In this document: in pieces, positions 8,722 to 17,475 of the stretch
Layout: every line of letters starts with the position of its first letter
How positions within the stretch are numbered: position 1 is the stretch's first letter
From: Alphaproteobacteria bacterium
Lineage (GTDB): Bacteria; Pseudomonadota; Alphaproteobacteria; Rickettsiales; SXRF01
Reading direction: 5' to 3'
Length of the DNA: 64,000 bases
Assembly: GCA_025362975.1 (NCBI GenBank)
Contig: JANYES010000013.1
Span: 1 to 64,000 of the forward strand
Position numbers and translations under genes: made by a program
The notes under the pieces: generated by a model
What the model was told of the DNA's origin: nothing
Databases searched by the model: none
What the model saw: only the letters and a program-made list of their open reading frames with translations

Positions 8722-10902
8722 ATGGCTGACCTCCTGCTGGAACTGTTTTCCGAAGAAATCCCCGCCCGCATGCAGCTAGATGCGCAAGACCATCTTGCCG
8801 CGACACTGGAAGCAAAGCTCAAGGATATTTCGCCGAAGCTGAGCCTCGTCGCGTTTTCCACGCCGAGGCGCATCGCCGTCTGGGTCAAGGATTTACCCGT
8901 CGAGCAAGCTGCCAGCGAAACCGAAATCAAAGGCCCGAAGCTCGGCGCGCCGGACGCAGCCATACAGGGGTTCCTCAAGAAAAATAATCTCGTGCAAGCC
9001 GACCTTACCGAACGCGACGGCGTCTATTTCGCCGTGCTGAAAAAAGAAGGCCGCCAGACCGCCGATGCGCTGAAAACTATCATCGAAGACATGCTACACG
9101 CTTTCCCGTGGCCGAAATCCATGCGCTGGGGGTCGGGCGAACAGGCATGGGTGCGCCCGCTGCATTCCATTCTCTGCCTGTTCGATGGCAAGGTGATTCC
9201 GGTGAGCTTCGCGGGTATCAAAGCTGGCAATATCACGCGCGGCCACCGCTTCTTAGCCCCCGTCGCCCTTACCGTCAGCAACGCTGGCGACTACGAAGCC
9301 ACACTCGAAAAAACCCGCGTGTACCCCAACCGCGAGAAGCGCAAAGCCAACATCCTTGAGCAGCTGCAAAAGGCCGCCGATAGCGCCAAGCTCGTGCTGA
9401 AAAAAGACGATGGGCTGCTTTCCGAAGTCACCGGGCTAGTCGAATGGCCCGTCGTGCTCACCGGCTCGATTGATGCGAAATACATGGATTTGCCCAAGGA
9501 AGTGCTCGTCACCGAAATGCGCGCGCATCAGAAGTACTTCGCGCTCGAAAACGCCGACGGCACGCTATCGGACAAATTCCTTATCACCTCCAACATGGTA
9601 AGTACTGACCAGGGGCAGGCCATCATCGCCGGTAACGAACGCGTGCTTCGCGCGCGCCTCGCCGACGGCCGCTTCTTCTGGGACATGGACCGTAAAAAAC
9701 CGCTCACCGAATGGGCGCAAGGCCTGAAGGCCGTGACCTTCCACGCCAAGCTCGGCACGGTAGCCGATAAAGTAGATCGCATTGAAAAACGAGCACTCCA
9801 ACTCGCGCCTTACGCTAAGGCGGATACCAAACTCGTCGCCCAAGCCGCACGGCTTTGTAAGGCGGATTTAGTGACCGGCATGGTCGGCGAATTCCCAGAG
9901 CTTCAAGGTGTCATGGGGCGCTACTACGCAAAGGCACAAGGTGAAAATGAATCCGTTTATGATGCGATTCGCGATCATTATAAGCCGCAGGGGCCGACGG
10001 ATTCCGTGCCGACCAATGCAGTTTCAGCCTGCGTGGCCTTGGCCGATAAGCTCGATACGCTGGTATCGATGTTCGCCATCGGCGAAAAACCCACCGGCAG
10101 CAAAGACCCCTTCGCGCTGCGCCGCGCGGCGCTTGGCATCATCCGCATCATCCTTGATAACGAGCTGCGCCTGCCGCTTAAAACCCTGTTCGTCGTGCAG
10201 AACGCGCCCAGTATCGCGCTGCATAAGGCGCATGATAAGCTGGCCAAGCAAACGGAAGCCAGCCTTAAGGAAAAGCATCAGGTCGGTAAATATGTGGTGG
10301 TCAATGAATCAGCGAGTGAAGATATTTGCGATGTGGTACCAGAGAATCTGGCCGAAATTTTATATGATTTCTTCGTGGACCGTTTGAAAGTCCAGCTCAA
10401 GGAAAAGGGCATTCGCCACGATGTGATCAACGCAGTAATCGCCAATGGCGACGATGATTTTGTGCGCGTTGTGAAACGCGCGAAAGCCTTGCAAAACTTC
10501 CTTGGTAGCGAAGATGGAGCAAATCTTTTAACAGGCTATAAACGTGCTTCCAATATTCTAGTTATCGAAGAAAAAAAAGACAATCAGCGTTACCCAGGAG
10601 GCGTTGAACTTCTTCTCCTTCAAGAGATAGCAGAAAAAGCATTATTTGAAAAAATGTGTGATTTAGATATCCCTCTGGAAAAAGCACTGCAAAATGAAAT
10701 TTATGATCAAGCGGGCACATTACTTGCGACATTGCGACCTTATGTAGATCATTTTTTTGATTCGATTCTGGTAAATGCAGAAAACCGTGAAGTACGAAGC
10801 AATCGCCTTAATCTTTTAGCTCAAATCAAAAGACGATTAGATAGTATCGCCAATTTCGCCCTGATCGAAGGCGAAAGCAAAGAACATAAAAAAGCAGCCT
10901 GA
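8722..10902 (+). CDS. glyS: Glycyl-tRNA synthetase beta subunit
   Basis: 726 residues. The N-terminus MADLLLELFSEEIPARMQ is diagnostic, and further family blocks follow (FSTPRRIAVWVKDLP, IKGPKLGAPD, SMRWG near residue 134, TEMRAHQKYFAL, GRFFWDMDRKKPL). The C-terminal anticodon-binding-like part ends in NRLNLLAQIKRRLDSIANFALIEGE. The start is two bases after the panD stop. From about 10495 to 10860 base composition drops sharply to A/T-ending codons while the protein stays homologous, which suggests a recombined 3' segment. ppdK follows after 21 bases. Confidence 0.97.
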   Translation: MADLLLELFSEEIPARMQLDAQDHLAATLEAKLKDISPKLSLVAFSTPRRIAVWVKDLPVEQAASETEIKGPKLGAPDAAIQGFLKKNNLVQADLTERDGVYFAVLKKEGRQTADALKTIIEDMLHAFPWPKSMRWGSGEQAWVRPLHSILCLFDGKVIPVSFAGIKAGNITRGHRFLAPVALTVSNAGDYEATLEKTRVYPNREKRKANILEQLQKAADSAKLVLKKDDGLLSEVTGLVEWPVVLTGSIDAKYMDLPKEVLVTEMRAHQKYFALENADGTLSDKFLITSNMVSTDQGQAIIAGNERVLRARLADGRFFWDMDRKKPLTEWAQGLKAVTFHAKLGTVADKVDRIEKRALQLAPYAKADTKLVAQAARLCKADLVTGMVGEFPELQGVMGRYYAKAQGENESVYDAIRDHYKPQGPTDSVPTNAVSACVALADKLDTLVSMFAIGEKPTGSKDPFALRRAALGIIRIILDNELRLPLKTLFVVQNAPSIALHKAHDKLAKQTEASLKEKHQVGKYVVVNESASEDICDVVPENLAEILYDFFVDRLKVQLKEKGIRHDVINAVIANGDDDFVRVVKRAKALQNFLGSEDGANLLTGYKRASNILVIEEKKDNQRYPGGVELLLLQEIAEKALFEKMCDLDIPLEKALQNEIYDQAGTLLATLRPYVDHFFDSILVNAENREVRSNRLNLLAQIKRRLDSIANFALIEGESKEHKKAA

Positions 10903-10923
10903 AAAAACTTAAACGAGGACAAC

Positions 10924-13581
10924 ATGACCAAGACCAACGCGCAACCTAAAGCCAGTATCAGCGACAAGCTCGTCTACACGTTTGGCGACGGCGCGGCTGA
11001 AGGCAAGGCTGACATGAAAAACTTGCTCGGCGGCAAGGGCGCGAATCTTGCGGAGATGTGCTCGCTGGGCCTGCCGGTGCCTCCGGGATTTACGATTACG
11101 ACGGATGTCTGCGTGTCTTACTACGCGAATGGCAAGCAATTGCCGGAACTGCTCACTAACCAGATCGAAGACGCCATCGCCTATATCGAAAGCAAGACCG
11201 GTGCGAAATTCGGCGACGGCAGCAACCCGTTGCTGGTGTCGGTGCGCTCGGGCGCGCGGGCGTCTATGCCGGGGATGATGGATACGGTGTTGAATCTGGG
11301 CCTCAACGACACGACGGTGCAGGCGCTGGCGAAAAAGACCGGCAATGAACGTTTTGCATATGATTCCTACCGCCGCTTTATCCAGATGTATTCAGACGTG
11401 GTGCTTGAACTCGACCATTACCATTTCGAAGAAATGCTGGAAGAAAAAAAACGCGACCGCGATATCGAACTCGATACCGATTTGAACGCGGAAGATTTGA
11501 AAGACCTCATCACCCAGTACAAGGACAAGGTGAAGCAGGAACTCGGCAAACCCTTCCCGGAATCGGTGCATGAACAGCTTTGGGGCGCGGTGATGGCGGT
11601 GTTCAATAGCTGGATGAACGACCGCGCGATTTATTATCGCCGCCTGCATGATATCCCGGAATCCTGGGGTACGGCGGTGACGGTGCAGTCGATGGTGTTC
11701 GGCAACATGGGCGACGATTGCGCGACCGGCGTGGCGTTTACCCGCAACCCGTCGACCGGCGAACATAAATATTACGGCGAATTCCTGATCAACGCACAAG
11801 GCGAAGACGTGGTGGCGGGTATTCGTACCCCACTGCCGCTCGACGATATGCCCAAATCCATGCCGGTGGTGTACAAGCAACTGACGGCGGTGTTCGATAA
11901 ACTCGAAGCGCATTACAAGGACATACAGGATATTGAATTCACCATCCAGAACGAAAAACTCTGGATGCTGCAAACCCGCAATGGCAAGCGCACCGCGGCG
12001 GCCGCGATTAAAATCGCCGTCGACATGGTAGGCGAAAAACTGATCGATAAAAAAGCGGCGATCAAACGCATCGACCCGCTGTCGCTCGACCAGCTGCTGC
12101 ATCCGACGCTCGACCCGAAAGCGCCGAAAACGATTTTGACCACGGGCCTTCCGGCGTCGCCGGGTGCGGCTTCGGGCAAAGTCGTGTTCACGGCGGAAGA
12201 CGCGGAAACGATGGCGCTGACGCATAAGGAAAAAGTCATCCTCGTTCGTATCGAAACCTCGCCGGAAGATATTCACGGCATGCACGCGGCGCAAGGCATT
12301 CTGACCGCACGAGGCGGCATGACCAGCCACGCGGCGGTGGTGGCTCGCGGCATGGGCAAGCCATGCGTGTCGGGCGCGGGCGAACTGCGCATCGATTATG
12401 CGGCCAAGACGCTGAAAGTCGGCGGTCATACGGTCAAGGAAGGCGACATCATGACCATCAACGGCTCAACCGGCGAAGTGATGCTCGGCGAAATCCCGAC
12501 CGTCCAGCCGAAGCTTTCGGACGATTTCGAAACGCTGATGGGATGGGCCGACGAAGTGCGCAAACTCAACGTGCGCGCCAATGCCGAAACCCCGCTGGAT
12601 GCGGCCGTGGCGCGCAAATTCGGCGCCGAAGGTATCGGGCTGTGCCGCACCGAACATATGTTCTTCGACGCGGAACGCATCATCGCCATGCGCGAAATGA
12701 TCGTCGCGGAAAAGGTTGAGGGCCGCAAAGCGGCGCTGGCCAAGCTGCTGCCGATGCAGCGCAACGATTTCATCGAGCTGTTCCGCATCATGTCGGGCCT
12801 GCCGGTGACCATCCGCCTGCTCGACCCGCCGCTGCATGAATTCCTGCCGCATACGGAAGAAGACATCAAACAGGTGGCCAAGGCCGCCGGGGTGAGCGTC
12901 GACGCGGTGCGCCACCGTGCGCATGAGTTGAAGGAACAGAACCCGATGTTAGGCCATCGCGGCTGCCGTCTGGGCATCACCTATCCGGAAATCTACGAGA
13001 TGCAGGCTCAGGCGATCTTCGAAGCCGCCGCTGCTATCATCAAAGAAGGCAAAGAAAACGTGATTCCTGAAATCATGGTGCCGCTGGTGATGATGCCTAA
13101 GGAGCTGGATATTTTAAAAGCCCTGATCGACAAAACCGCCGCTGACGTCATGAAGAAATCCGGTGTGACCATCACCTATAAGGTAGGTACGATGATCGAA
13201 TTGCCGCGCGCGGCTCTTCGCGCCAGTGAAATTGCAGAGTCGGCAGAATTCTTCAGTTTCGGCACCAACGATTTGACACAGACCACGCTCGGCATCTCGC
13301 GCGACGACTCCGCCTCGTTCATCGAGGTGTACAAGCAGCGCGGCATCGTGGAGCAGGACCCGTTCGTATCGCTCGATGTCATCGGCGTCGGCGAGCTGAT
13401 CCACATCGCCACCAAGCGTGGCCGCGCTACCCGCGCCGACCTTAAAATCGGCATTTGCGGCGAGCATGGCGGCGACCCGGCATCGATCCGTTTCTGCCAT
13501 GAGGCAGGACTGGATTACGTGTCGTGCTCCCCGTACCGCGTGCCGGTGGCACGTTTAGCGGCAGCTCAGGCGGCGATTTAA
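10924..13581 (+). CDS. ppdK: Pyruvate, phosphate dikinase
   Basis: 885 residues, normal for bacterial PPDK. It interconverts pyruvate, ATP and Pi with PEP, AMP and PPi, so it links glycolysis and gluconeogenesis. The N-terminal ATP-grasp domain carries LLGGKGANLAEMCSLGLPVPPGFT. The swivelling domain has the phospho-acceptor histidine in GGMTSHAAVVARGMGKPC, and the C-terminal PEP/pyruvate barrel has GIGLCRTEHMFF, GTMIELPRAAL and FFSFGTNDLTQTTLG. The ATG follows GAGGAC. glyS-ppdK adjacency is common in alphaproteobacteria. Confidence 0.97.
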   Translation: MTKTNAQPKASISDKLVYTFGDGAAEGKADMKNLLGGKGANLAEMCSLGLPVPPGFTITTDVCVSYYANGKQLPELLTNQIEDAIAYIESKTGAKFGDGSNPLLVSVRSGARASMPGMMDTVLNLGLNDTTVQALAKKTGNERFAYDSYRRFIQMYSDVVLELDHYHFEEMLEEKKRDRDIELDTDLNAEDLKDLITQYKDKVKQELGKPFPESVHEQLWGAVMAVFNSWMNDRAIYYRRLHDIPESWGTAVTVQSMVFGNMGDDCATGVAFTRNPSTGEHKYYGEFLINAQGEDVVAGIRTPLPLDDMPKSMPVVYKQLTAVFDKLEAHYKDIQDIEFTIQNEKLWMLQTRNGKRTAAAAIKIAVDMVGEKLIDKKAAIKRIDPLSLDQLLHPTLDPKAPKTILTTGLPASPGAASGKVVFTAEDAETMALTHKEKVILVRIETSPEDIHGMHAAQGILTARGGMTSHAAVVARGMGKPCVSGAGELRIDYAAKTLKVGGHTVKEGDIMTINGSTGEVMLGEIPTVQPKLSDDFETLMGWADEVRKLNVRANAETPLDAAVARKFGAEGIGLCRTEHMFFDAERIIAMREMIVAEKVEGRKAALAKLLPMQRNDFIELFRIMSGLPVTIRLLDPPLHEFLPHTEEDIKQVAKAAGVSVDAVRHRAHELKEQNPMLGHRGCRLGITYPEIYEMQAQAIFEAAAAIIKEGKENVIPEIMVPLVMMPKELDILKALIDKTAADVMKKSGVTITYKVGTMIELPRAALRASEIAESAEFFSFGTNDLTQTTLGISRDDSASFIEVYKQRGIVEQDPFVSLDVIGVGELIHIATKRGRATRADLKIGICGEHGGDPASIRFCHEAGLDYVSCSPYRVPVARLAAAQAAI

Positions 13582-13714
13582 ACGATTATTTTTAAACCCC
13601 ACGGTTTCCGCCGATTGCGGCCTCTTGCCTGAAATCTTAATTTCGGTTATGATGGTGCTTGCGTATAAACGTTAATAGTTAATTTCTAACGCCAATAGGT
13701 AATTGGGAGATATT

Positions 13715-13906
13715 ATGCTTGATAAACAGTTTTTTAAAGGCGTTGTTGCACAGCTCGGCACCCTCAGCAAGGATGAGCGCGATAAACGAGTAGATAATTT
13801 AAAGAAACATCTGGATACGGAAATGAAGAAGCGCAACCTGAAGCCAAAAAAAAGCCATAACATACCCCTCACACCCATAAAGGATTTGCATTTGTTAACC
13901 ATTTGA
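13715..13906 (+). CDS. Small basic protein of unknown function
   Basis: 63 residues, rich in Lys and charged helices (LSKDERDKRVDNLKKHLDTEMKKRN). The track uses an upstream TTG, but ATG 13715 with GGGAGA about four bases upstream is better. The final codons overlap the GTTAACCATTT motif that may drive the next gene. No family is recognised. Codon use is consistent with a real gene, but the length leaves doubt. Confidence 0.5.
   Translation: MLDKQFFKGVVAQLGTLSKDERDKRVDNLKKHLDTEMKKRNLKPKKSHNIPLTPIKDLHLLTI
13894..13904 (+). promoter_or_regulatory. GTTAACCATTT motif (possible CtrA-type half site)
   Basis: GTTAACCATTT occurs here, 43 bases before the start of the 1151-residue gene. The same 11-mer is at 40716-40726, 39 bases before another unknown gene. 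TTAACCAT resembles the half-site bound by CtrA-family regulators in alphaproteobacteria. No CtrA gene is in the window, so the assignment is inference from motif and placement. Confidence 0.35.
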
Positions 13907-13946
13907 CTCACTCTGGGCGTCCTTTAAGCGATAGGACCGCGCGCCC

Positions 13947-16900
13947 ATGATGGATGACGAAAACCTCAGAGAACCACCAGCCACGAAGGCCCCTAAAGCC
14001 TGGCCCGAAGGCATGCCGGACGGCCCGTTGAAGGACATGCTGGTCAAAGGCATCGCCAAAACGCTCGCCGCAGGCAAGATCAAGGACCGCGCGGAGCTGG
14101 ACGAAGTCATCGCGCGCATGGGCGTATTGATCGCTCCGGAAAAAAAACGAGGCTTCCGCGAGAAACCCGCTCCCAAGCCTAAGCTTACGCTTGAAACATG
14201 GAACGAAGGCCGCCCCGGTATGTACCCGGTTGACGCGTATGCTGTCGGCATCCTGCTCGGCTATGGAAGCAATGAGCTGGCCGATTTCTTAAAGCTCGCC
14301 GTCAATGATTATTCCCGCCGCGCGACCACCACCTACAACAACCGCTACACGCCGCAGGAACTCCCCACCGAACGCGGCATGCGCGACACGGTGAACGGCG
14401 CGCTCGTCTTCGTCAAAATGGAAAACCGCCAGCACGGCGATGCCGCGTTTGAAGTGGAAGATGACGACGATCTGCGCCCAACGCGCTATACAAAAAAAAC
14501 TACACCGCCCGCGACGCAAGCCTCCGTCGAAGAGGTGATGAAACCGCGCCGCACCCCGCTGCCGTTCCAGGAACTACCATCCCCTGTTCAGGAGCAGCCC
14601 AAACCCGTTAAACCGAAAGCGCCGCCCGTACCGCGTGCGCCCAAAAGCGCGCCGCTGGCCAATATCCCGCCAGTCATCCGCGAAGTGCGGCCCCCGGCGG
14701 CGCCGGATTACGATACTACCAAACCGTGGGCCTATGAATCCGTCACCACGCGCCAGCGGGTGCTCGACGAACTGGAACAAGCCCGCGAGAGCCTGCAAGC
14801 CGCCCATGACGACCAGAAAAGCGCACGCTCCTTCGCCTTCAAAAATGATTACGCCCAGAGCCTGATCCGAGAGATGGAAGTCCGCTACCGCGCCGTGCCG
14901 CCGGTCGTAGAAGCATTGCAGCTGCTGCGCCACAGGCAAGGCGCTGGGTACAACATCCAGATTCGCCGTATCAAGGATGAATACGATTATATCGCCCCGC
15001 CGCCGGAATCCGTCAAACCCGCGACCCGCGCTGTCGAAATTGGCACCAGATGGAGCTATGACGACGTCATGCCGCGCGAGCTGGTCGTTTACCAGCTTGA
15101 ATACGCTTACGACAAAGTTCAGGCGGCCATCATCGCCGAAAACAATGCCTCCAGCGGCGATTACGCCATCCGTAAAGCCAACGAAGAAGCCATTGGTTTT
15201 ATCTTGCAGGTCGAAACCAACGCTCGCCCTATCCCGAAGGTAATGGAAGCGCTGCAATCGCTGCGTCAACGCCATTTCGGGCAATTTACCGCCCTCCTCG
15301 CCGAAATTCGCGGCGATAAGCAAACCGTGATTAGCCCGCCTGAACCGGAAGCGCCGGTGACATATCAAGCGGAAGCCGTGCTTGCTACAGCCGAAGCTGC
15401 TGGCATGCACGCACCTGCCGCTATTGTTGAAGCGCAAACACCGGCTGCAACTGCCGTGTATGAGTCGGAAGCTGCACTGCATGTCGTTGAAACGCCTGCG
15501 GTGGTGTCTACCTTGCGGGTGAGCGATGAAACGGGCATGGAAAAACCTGCGGCTGACATCGAAGCAGCACCGGTGCATGCGTCCGCCGATGAAGAAACGA
15601 TAGCAGCGGAAGCAACCGTGTTCAAAGTAGCGCCGAGGGTGCGCAAACCTAAAGCACAGACTGTTGAACCTGCACATGATGATACGCCTAACCTGACCAT
15701 CACCCCGCCGGTGGCGGTTGATCTGGTAGCGGCGACGTCGCAGATCAAGCCGGCACGTGTCAACAAGCGCAAAGCACACGGGATTGAACCGGCCGTGGTT
15801 TCGCCGCAGACGAAAGCGGCGCTCGACCATTGTTTCGCCGACGAAAATCCAAGCATCGACACGGGCGCGATGGAAGTGGAACGCGCTGTCGAAGTCGGCA
15901 AATTCTTCAAGGCGCTGCGTGTCGCGCGCGGGCAAGACAGCTATATCGAACTGGCCCGCACCCTTGCGCAGCATAATGCCGGCTATGCGTCCGAGGAATT
16001 CGACAATCTCATCAGCGCCATGAGCATCAGCGAACGCGAACTCGGCGAACCGCTGAGCGACGCCGCGCGCAACCGCACCTACCGCAAGCACACCAACCCC
16101 GAACTAGCCCAGGCCATCGCCGATTATGCCTACCCGCCCGAAGCCGAACAACGTTCCGGCGCCAACAAACGCTGCGTTGAATTCCTGAGCTCGAAAATTT
16201 ACGTGACACGCAAAGCGAAATACCGCTCTAACATGGTGCGTGAATCCGAAGGTGAGGAAATCGGCGTCAACGCCAGCGGTTTCAAGCCCGCTGCGATTGG
16301 CAAATTCCGTAAACCCGGTGGTGTGGCCGACCTACTCGCCGATGCGTACACCGCGCGCGACGCCATGAACGGTTTCGACCCGGCGCAGGCCGAGAAAATC
16401 AGCATCGACCTGTACAAAGCGCTGACCGTGCAACTGAGCAACGGCGACCTCGAACGCGCCTCCGTCGGCACGCTTAACGGCGAAGAAACCTCCCTGAATA
16501 GCGCCACTATTTCGCGCTGGCGCACAGGCCGTAAGGAAGGCGATGTCAAAATCCTCGTTGAAGTCGACCATGACAAGCTGCTGACGGTGTGCGACGCGCT
16601 GGCGCATTCCATCGCGCCCGATGCGGCGACGGCGGAAAAACTAGCCAACCTCATGGCGGGCGTGCCGTGGGAAGGCAAAAAAACCAACGCGCAGATCGTC
16701 GATTATGCAGTTGAACATAAACTGGATGGCGCGGCACTGCTCCAGCTCCAGCGCCGCCAGCTGCGCATGAAAAACTCCGAGCATAGCAAATATCTGGGCA
16801 TCGACGCCACGCGCTATTACGAAATCATCAATCCCGATTCTAAAAAAACCGCCAAAACCTTATCTATCGGTGATTTCGAACGGCTGGTCGAGCGGCAGGG

Positions 16901-17402
16901 CCTGAACGACGAAACCAATGCCGCGCTGCCGGATCTGAAGCGCCATGCGCAGTACCGCAAACTGATCCTGCATAAGCCGATAGACGATTTCGATGCCGGG
17001 CAGCAAGAACTTATAAGCTACTGCAAGCAGGCAGCCACGCTACCGCCAACGCAACTGCTCACCGGCCTGCTCAAAAAACTCCATGAACTGCACGGCACGC
17101 GCAACGCCGACGATCTCGCCGAAGCCATCGGCAGCTATGAAGAACAGCGCAATGGTGCGCGCGCCCCCCATCAGCAGCGCCAGCTTAAGCTCGATATTCG
17201 CAAGGCGATCGACGGTGAGCCGGTCATAATCCATGACGATTTGCTGGCGTGGGTCGCCGGTTTCGCCCTGCCCGGGCGCGAGCACGAAACGGCCCGCCAG
17301 CCATTGCTCAAAGCGCTCACCGGGCGGCACAGCGCGGTATCAAAAACCGGCGCGTACACCGACCTTGTAGCCAAAAAATCCGCCGCTTCCAGCCTAGCTT
17401 GA
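13947..17402 (+). CDS. Large multi-repeat protein with helix-turn-helix-like modules, unknown function
   Basis: 1151 residues with no signal peptide or membrane helix, so probably cytoplasmic. Four zones are visible. Residues 1-130 are a charged region containing VDAYAVGILLGYGSNELADFL. Residues 190-255 are Pro-rich. Two tandem repeats of about 100 residues start near 259 (KPWAYESVTTRQRVLDELE) and 366 (TRWSYDDVMPRELVVYQLE), each ending in a segment like VVEALQLLRHRQ or VMEALQSLRQRH. An Ala/Pro/Glu-rich linker spans about 470-640. The C-terminal half has helical units such as FFKALRVARGQDSYIELARTL, NSATISRWRTGRKEG and HSKYLGIDATRYYEII, reminiscent of XRE/lambda-repressor helix-turn-helix folds. 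I do not recognise the family. No clear ribosome binding site precedes the ATG pair at 13947. Confidence 0.8.
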   Translation: MMDDENLREPPATKAPKAWPEGMPDGPLKDMLVKGIAKTLAAGKIKDRAELDEVIARMGVLIAPEKKRGFREKPAPKPKLTLETWNEGRPGMYPVDAYAVGILLGYGSNELADFLKLAVNDYSRRATTTYNNRYTPQELPTERGMRDTVNGALVFVKMENRQHGDAAFEVEDDDDLRPTRYTKKTTPPATQASVEEVMKPRRTPLPFQELPSPVQEQPKPVKPKAPPVPRAPKSAPLANIPPVIREVRPPAAPDYDTTKPWAYESVTTRQRVLDELEQARESLQAAHDDQKSARSFAFKNDYAQSLIREMEVRYRAVPPVVEALQLLRHRQGAGYNIQIRRIKDEYDYIAPPPESVKPATRAVEIGTRWSYDDVMPRELVVYQLEYAYDKVQAAIIAENNASSGDYAIRKANEEAIGFILQVETNARPIPKVMEALQSLRQRHFGQFTALLAEIRGDKQTVISPPEPEAPVTYQAEAVLATAEAAGMHAPAAIVEAQTPAATAVYESEAALHVVETPAVVSTLRVSDETGMEKPAADIEAAPVHASADEETIAAEATVFKVAPRVRKPKAQTVEPAHDDTPNLTITPPVAVDLVAATSQIKPARVNKRKAHGIEPAVVSPQTKAALDHCFADENPSIDTGAMEVERAVEVGKFFKALRVARGQDSYIELARTLAQHNAGYASEEFDNLISAMSISERELGEPLSDAARNRTYRKHTNPELAQAIADYAYPPEAEQRSGANKRCVEFLSSKIYVTRKAKYRSNMVRESEGEEIGVNASGFKPAAIGKFRKPGGVADLLADAYTARDAMNGFDPAQAEKISIDLYKALTVQLSNGDLERASVGTLNGEETSLNSATISRWRTGRKEGDVKILVEVDHDKLLTVCDALAHSIAPDAATAEKLANLMAGVPWEGKKTNAQIVDYAVEHKLDGAALLQLQRRQLRMKNSEHSKYLGIDATRYYEIINPDSKKTAKTLSIGDFERLVERQGLNDETNAALPDLKRHAQYRKLILHKPIDDFDAGQQELISYCKQAATLPPTQLLTGLLKKLHELHGTRNADDLAEAIGSYEEQRNGARAPHQQRQLKLDIRKAIDGEPVIIHDDLLAWVAGFALPGREHETARQPLLKALTGRHSAVSKTGAYTDLVAKKSAASSLA

Positions 17403-17475
17403 TATTTTTTTCAACCTATACTTTTGCCCCCGGAACCGATATGCAGGAGTGACATATCATCAGGGCAGGGAGTTC

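Noticed and set aside
11392-12429. 345-codon minus-strand ORF inside ppdK
   Set aside because: Antisense shadow rich in His, Arg and Phe; ppdK is intact and full-length on the other strand.
14574-16091. 505-codon minus-strand ORF opposite the 1151-residue gene
   Set aside because: Arg/Phe/Gly-rich antisense text with no start signal. The plus-strand frame is longer, has internal protein repeats and runs through.
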